Source: Symbiodinium sp. CCMP2592 (lineage: Eukaryota > Sar > Dinophyceae > Suessiales > Symbiodiniaceae). Taken from it: DNA of 64,000 bases. Shown here in pieces: positions 63,901 through 64,000 of this stretch. Location of the stretch: assembly GCA_905221615.1 (NCBI GenBank), contig CAJNDT010005878.1:186001-250000 (forward strand). Direction: 5' to 3'. A program made the position numbers and the translations under genes. How positions within the stretch are numbered: position 1 is the first letter of the stretch; every line of letters starts with the position of its first letter. The notes beneath the pieces are model-generated. The model ran no database searches. It saw nothing but the letters and a program-made list of their open reading frames with translations, and was not told where the DNA came from.

Positions 63901-64000
63901 TTCTTTGACTTCGGTCTTGGAGGGTTTGGGGATGGAGAACAGCCGCAGACCACTGCTGGCCAAACCGTCGGTTTAGAGACTTCTGAGGCGTCTGCTGAGG
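54976..64000 (+). CDS. Ty1/Copia-type retrotransposon Gag-Pol polyprotein (3' partial, intact ORF)
   Basis: A single open frame of 3,008 codons without a stop, cut by the window end. The start is the first ATG after an in-frame TAG at 54961. By residue: 1-535 low-complexity Gag N-terminus with a short coiled coil near 228-253; 536-775 Gag-like core starting YIVDLPKLAAPDL; Ala run 780-788; CCCH zinc finger C835-C844-C850-H854; CCHC knuckle C865-C868-H873-C878; aspartic protease DSGAT at D993; HHCC H1506-H1511-C1518-C1521; integrase D1545, D1729, E1764; 2OG-Fe(II) oxygenase-like module H2094/D2096/H2159/R2169; reverse transcriptase motif A D2466, KALYGLRQAP and YVDD at D2577-D2578; RNase H D2755, E2794, D2829; hydrophobic tail 2931-2977. 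The order protease-integrase-RT-RNase H is that of Copia, not Gypsy. It would make virus-like particles, cDNA and integration. Every catalytic residue checked is present, so it looks young. No frameshift separates Gag from Pol. Confidence 0.95.
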   Translation, partial: MDPFIRQRRSPQSGDVGVPTGTSEPDYQAALSQEDSEQPSASVRFGEMSPGTLEQGGVSVEMEVPTSRLAASPFHSDKVKSEIELLNSRPATLDNDGRRAGIEFDEAALGDLGFSSAGREPDYSITGQGLCDGVPRLARVEMTGEPTAVRHAADEELKPSVSDFDGAKPGGGRPNQPAVEPEAGRGWEVTGKGRGTNPGDGAGPANTFSGEQPQASDARELIPDQGLSRVEQMMLRVMQENAVLRQRLEAVESQSSGLSGGTCVTALETQVNSPMSFAGNVQSCVAVQRENRLVQLPSAFPGTDFQGSDVHGGWFEGRNAAQPPGMCPPPCGAGYRSTTGNDGLVQGLGSRKLGSGVSGPCGFGIKPPPPLPISMTDRVAGEGDVSWGTGTQSLRQFASAALASRDVQEESGYHTPRSVGAPGLAGFSPEGYPLSPGGTVIRPPPGPPPTPPQRIQACGQGHIGADVAYPRGAYPTQGPTLACGGPCFGTTEFGQFDNVDGSRFGSGLRNQGVSGFSSEVPCSGTQKGLPEEPAKYIVDLPKLAAPDLTSSAVTCGNWLAQTRQVFAGLSASASVWFESVESASNASYQRWLVADPLERLALDPSTVVASYDLYKYQRVESRAVSLLLSCVPPNLKEELITNRWMSSAAILYRILCVYQPGGSMERGFLLSRLVQPESCRTYKDAIVCLRRWQQDLIRAREVQATLPDPSLLLKGIDAATGSLLNLQPMVAFRISAFRHKSSIDYNPSVSGVIQLVKLIQAECESMAMTVESPPDKKARAAAAAAAAAKTSEPKPPSVPAPSQTPCPTVAVVSGEGDAGKGKGKSSKGSGGTVECYKFADGTGCRFGDSCTFKHDRAKARKQGRCLACGQSGHYRPDCPVVPAELRPVSPEGGSPSAKSPPSPKKPEAKPKPKSHPQAKGVTEETPSGGSGARNSEGSGAPNSSSSKEALFAEAAKLLQGASAKAVRIGDWSIDEAWLCSAICASSHEYALIDSGATNALRFARAEELKEARSIRVDLASGVTELHVNEHGTLLSPVDCQLILPAGYLVYMGYRISWGKKGCRVRHPKFGDLDVSVVKGCPLIPKELGMRLLDQYERCRAGACSVKGLDCPAAGKPLSVEDVRPWLRDQLRESTSGLIDRVTQMSFLKGMFPEISDLVLERAIVDPEDPFVGCQGVPPWNRRLRRSVAREKQGSVLLRIGAVGAKWKGPGRVVELRRDFGSDLGIASVYLQVLKWAQSGVLGGIVVASDFEGFEPSGNRLHSATVGVESKPEIPSGSASDAMLRQQVSWFRLCLVYMVAQAAADSADSQVSELCEPAIACEEGSDKPPLGLEDPHEIALWALRRAAVKLQMSVEPDSSEYQGKLPIAECPPVQKSACSTRAVFIVLEGPDDEGPKGGDLKRLREVYGLYRVSFDQGCLGSLARDSTVLLTSSWDLFESLEALKVPEHVQMPDFFEVDGSRVWSPGLSGCVQRVWDISRNCRLEVADLTERKALLAKLTEEESLRRHRANDHIPFRKGCADCIAAQGRQRSHWRSQVTTVYSLSVDIAGPFKEGRSFDPISSGRDRGRGYKYFIAAAYSVPLNPELRPVLHPPEDLDEYSPSECEPEIGSAGPIPAEISEDFDELLDRLDRQATGGFSSKVLFRRVKGKGLPKIDPLLEEAEFAQAGELEGASSNADAERVKTESKVVTKTLFLGLPLRSKRGSEVMGQVQALVNRLESFGYPVHRYFADRAKELRSHSLIQWFRERGVHASFTAGEDPAGNKAEVGVQHLKQDARKLLRVADLPTEFWPFAVLHVSQRNFVQLAEALGVGQAVLLPFGTLLHARKRLKTGHKKHWEARTVPGKYLGVATDCAGGHLVLIQDGSEQRVLLTNTVYPVDGSTVPKPKFRLTSKTSPGFAVRAVIAKSNRWPMRRSSTARSVPGGECIGFSECSGFFKDFDSFQGHGVEIEQPEFGFEPEPPSSGEEASDCDFGVISDEEGSSELCIDGATVKILSGVSGTWLTDKLETGVFSTEEALEVLRRCADKLQPPNRKVMGGKGRSAVMGLYNQGGFNGVSRFAKDNGDLVRYLNKFVRAQGCEHPYTTLYLSRDASTPLHQDARNERIVPVWVIALGEFQGGGLWVEGSEGQGPVLRQLPGGDVRAGFVRDIHDNPYVFSGQLWHCAEPWCGKDRWVIAAYAPRGAGKILDKYIHELEGLGFSSEGLERFFDGECASISKFKDGGIVATDDAELGCDVEREGAQCLTPEVSWEVEFPREVLKPGWREHALRNHLTSAITCKALSKEISSSGDDGVVCELFRTLKSVECQRDWYEGLLWDDFVQNSGSILKALNRDVPLNPGDQASPAEVFLQTRTVSLAEAKGELTLWIPSANEEVVSLEQINEAVERIVVADIERLIQEGRKVTQVPGKAVLTRKAGVGKRRFRCVACGNYIPTGSPDSNNLYASGVESLTVRTAISYAAYRDWSALSADIRTAFLHAPLDGELEAEEVIIVRPPSILVEMKILLPNHRWRVRKALYGLRQAPLAWARFRDKSLRTLTFQCDGTWYALQQGISDDSLWFIVKRETAENDTGRWHGILIIYVDDLLGFSTSPILSALFDEIQKLWKLSDPEWIREEAATKFCGLEIQALKGGGFRISQVSYLQELFARYDITSSASAPLSHWADPEDEQQVQLETIRNAQAMTGALLWASSKSRPDVAFAVSKLGQFAVKAPSLVIESAYQVLRYLYGTADLWLEYQKPGDNSWVDTPVPRTLNTLELYSDASHAPGGGRSCQAIVILWGGNVICWESSRQPFVTLSSAEAELVALTTGFVAAESVGGIIEEMTESDITISALCDNQAAVRSFSIGSQGWRNRHLRMRAASGRERIELGSLVVTYVPGSIQLAATKALARTRILQLAELMNMRSRLLQTSADDSIRVVSRLSLSFDSSGAVSPRTLAGLALVAVLSGAEAQPSSPVDERLGWALWALGFMIGLILVAWAQWFFDFGLGGFGDGEQPQTTAGQTVGLETSEASAE
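56581..57300 (+). other. Gag capsid-like core of the Copia polyprotein
   Basis: Residues 536-775, beginning YIVDLPKLAAPDL and including NWLAQTRQVFAGLS and YQRWLVADPLERLAL. Its position before the zinc fingers, and its helix-rich, Trp-containing composition, fit a Copia capsid domain. It resembles Gag segments I associate with dinoflagellate Copia elements, but I could not align it. Confidence 0.6.
57478..57612 (+). other. Tandem CCCH and CCHC zinc fingers in Gag
   Basis: The first is C-x8-C-x5-C-x3-H (C835, C844, C850, H854), an exact CCCH spacing. The second, ten residues later, is C-x2-C-x4-H-x4-C (C865, C868, H873, C878), the retroviral zinc knuckle. The knuckle is expected for genomic RNA packaging. 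The added CCCH finger is not part of the classic Ty1/Copia Gag and is probably a second RNA-binding module. Confidence 0.9.
57940..58230 (+). other. Retropepsin-like aspartic protease domain
   Basis: The active-site motif is ALIDSGATNALR, with the catalytic Asp at residue 993. It lies directly after the nucleocapsid fingers, as expected for Copia protease, which cuts the polyprotein into mature proteins. Domain ends are approximate. Confidence 0.8.
59491..60480 (+). other. Integrase (HHCC and DDE core) with acidic insert
   Basis: HHCC is H1506-x4-H1511-x6-C1518-x2-C1521. Core residues are D1545 in SVDIAGPF, D1729 in YFADRAKEL and E1764 in PAGNKAEVGVQHL. D1545 and D1729 are 184 residues apart because an acidic, low-complexity insert of about 110 residues (roughly 1580-1690) follows the GYKYFIAAAY strand. 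The D1729-E1764 spacing is normal. Confidence 0.85.
61021..61560 (+). other. 2OG-Fe(II) oxygenase-like module between integrase and reverse transcriptase
   Basis: Residues about 2016-2195. TPLHQDARNE gives an HxD pair (H2094, D2096). QLWHCAEPWCGKDRWVIAAY gives a distal His (H2159) and an Arg (R2169) ten residues later, which is the order of iron ligands and 2-oxoglutarate-binding Arg in double-stranded beta-helix oxygenases. GEFQGGGLWVEG between them is typical of these folds. No such enzyme is needed by a canonical Copia element. Substrate is unknown. Confidence 0.7.
62224..63060 (+). other. Copia reverse transcriptase domain (RVT_2 type)
   Basis: Motif A is SADIRTAFLHAPL (D2466), followed by KALYGLRQAPLAW and ILIIYVDDLLGF (D2577, D2578), then SRPDVAFAV near the end. 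These are hallmark Copia RT motifs and the catalytic Asp triad is complete. Confidence 0.93.
63229..63600 (+). other. RNase H domain
   Basis: LYSDASHAPGGG (D2755), SSAEAELVAL (E2794) and LCDNQAAVR (D2829) give the acidic triad of Copia RNase H, which removes the RNA strand during reverse transcription. Confidence 0.88.
63766..63906 (+). other. C-terminal hydrophobic extension: signal-like helix plus transmembrane helix
   Basis: After RNase H come LAGLALVAVLSGAEAQ (2931-2946), which looks like an internal signal peptide ending in an AxA-type site, and WALWALGFMIGLILVAWAQW (from 2956), a strong membrane helix. Classic Copia Pol ends at RNase H. The rest lies beyond the window. Confidence 0.65.

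Overview
The window looks like nuclear DNA of a dinoflagellate alveolate, most likely Symbiodiniaceae-like (moderate confidence). The evidence is the plant/alveolate-type TTTAGGG telomere-like heptamer scattered through the first ~54 kb, short exon-like islands set in very repeat-rich DNA, long dinucleotide tracts, and a Copia-type polyprotein whose Gag carries a CCCH plus a CCHC zinc finger and whose Pol carries a 2OG-Fe(II) oxygenase-like module. That polyprotein layout is one I associate with dinoflagellate Copia elements. I see nothing prokaryotic: no operons, RBS series, tRNA or rRNA genes.

Layout. 1-54,500: no long credible ORF. The DNA is a mosaic of (i) degenerate TTTAGGG/CCCTAAA tracts on both strands, (ii) more than 60 short (about 60-135 bp) terminal-inverted-repeat elements in at least a dozen families, several repeated 4-12 times, (iii) microsatellites (a ~119-bp GT tract, many TA tracts, G22 and G19 runs) and (iv) short islands of 30-135 bp that translate into protein-like sequence bounded by AG and GT, read here as candidate exons of one or more intron-rich genes. 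48,771-50,257 is a 1.3-kb minisatellite of an 8-bp unit (GGCTGGAA) with an opposite-facing arm and flanking direct repeats. 54,976-64,000 is a single uninterrupted Ty1/Copia Gag-Pol ORF that runs off the window.

How it works together. The polyprotein holds Gag, CCCH and CCHC zinc fingers, an aspartic protease (DSGA), an HHCC and DDE integrase with a long acidic insert, a 2OG-Fe(II) oxygenase-like module (HxD...H...R), reverse transcriptase (YVDD), RNase H and a hydrophobic C-terminal extension. Catalytic residues are present throughout, so the element looks recent and possibly active. The short TIR elements and the telomere-like tracts surround the exon islands. Many islands have CCCTAAA on the left and TTTAGGG on the right, so the inferred introns begin with TTTAGGG and end with CCCTAAA. 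This fits introns built from, or invaded by, inverted-repeat DNA (introner-like elements).

Limits. Most exon islands are open on both strands and I could not settle the coding strand or name the product, so those calls have low confidence. Family membership of the short elements was judged by eye, and their edges are good to a few bases at best.
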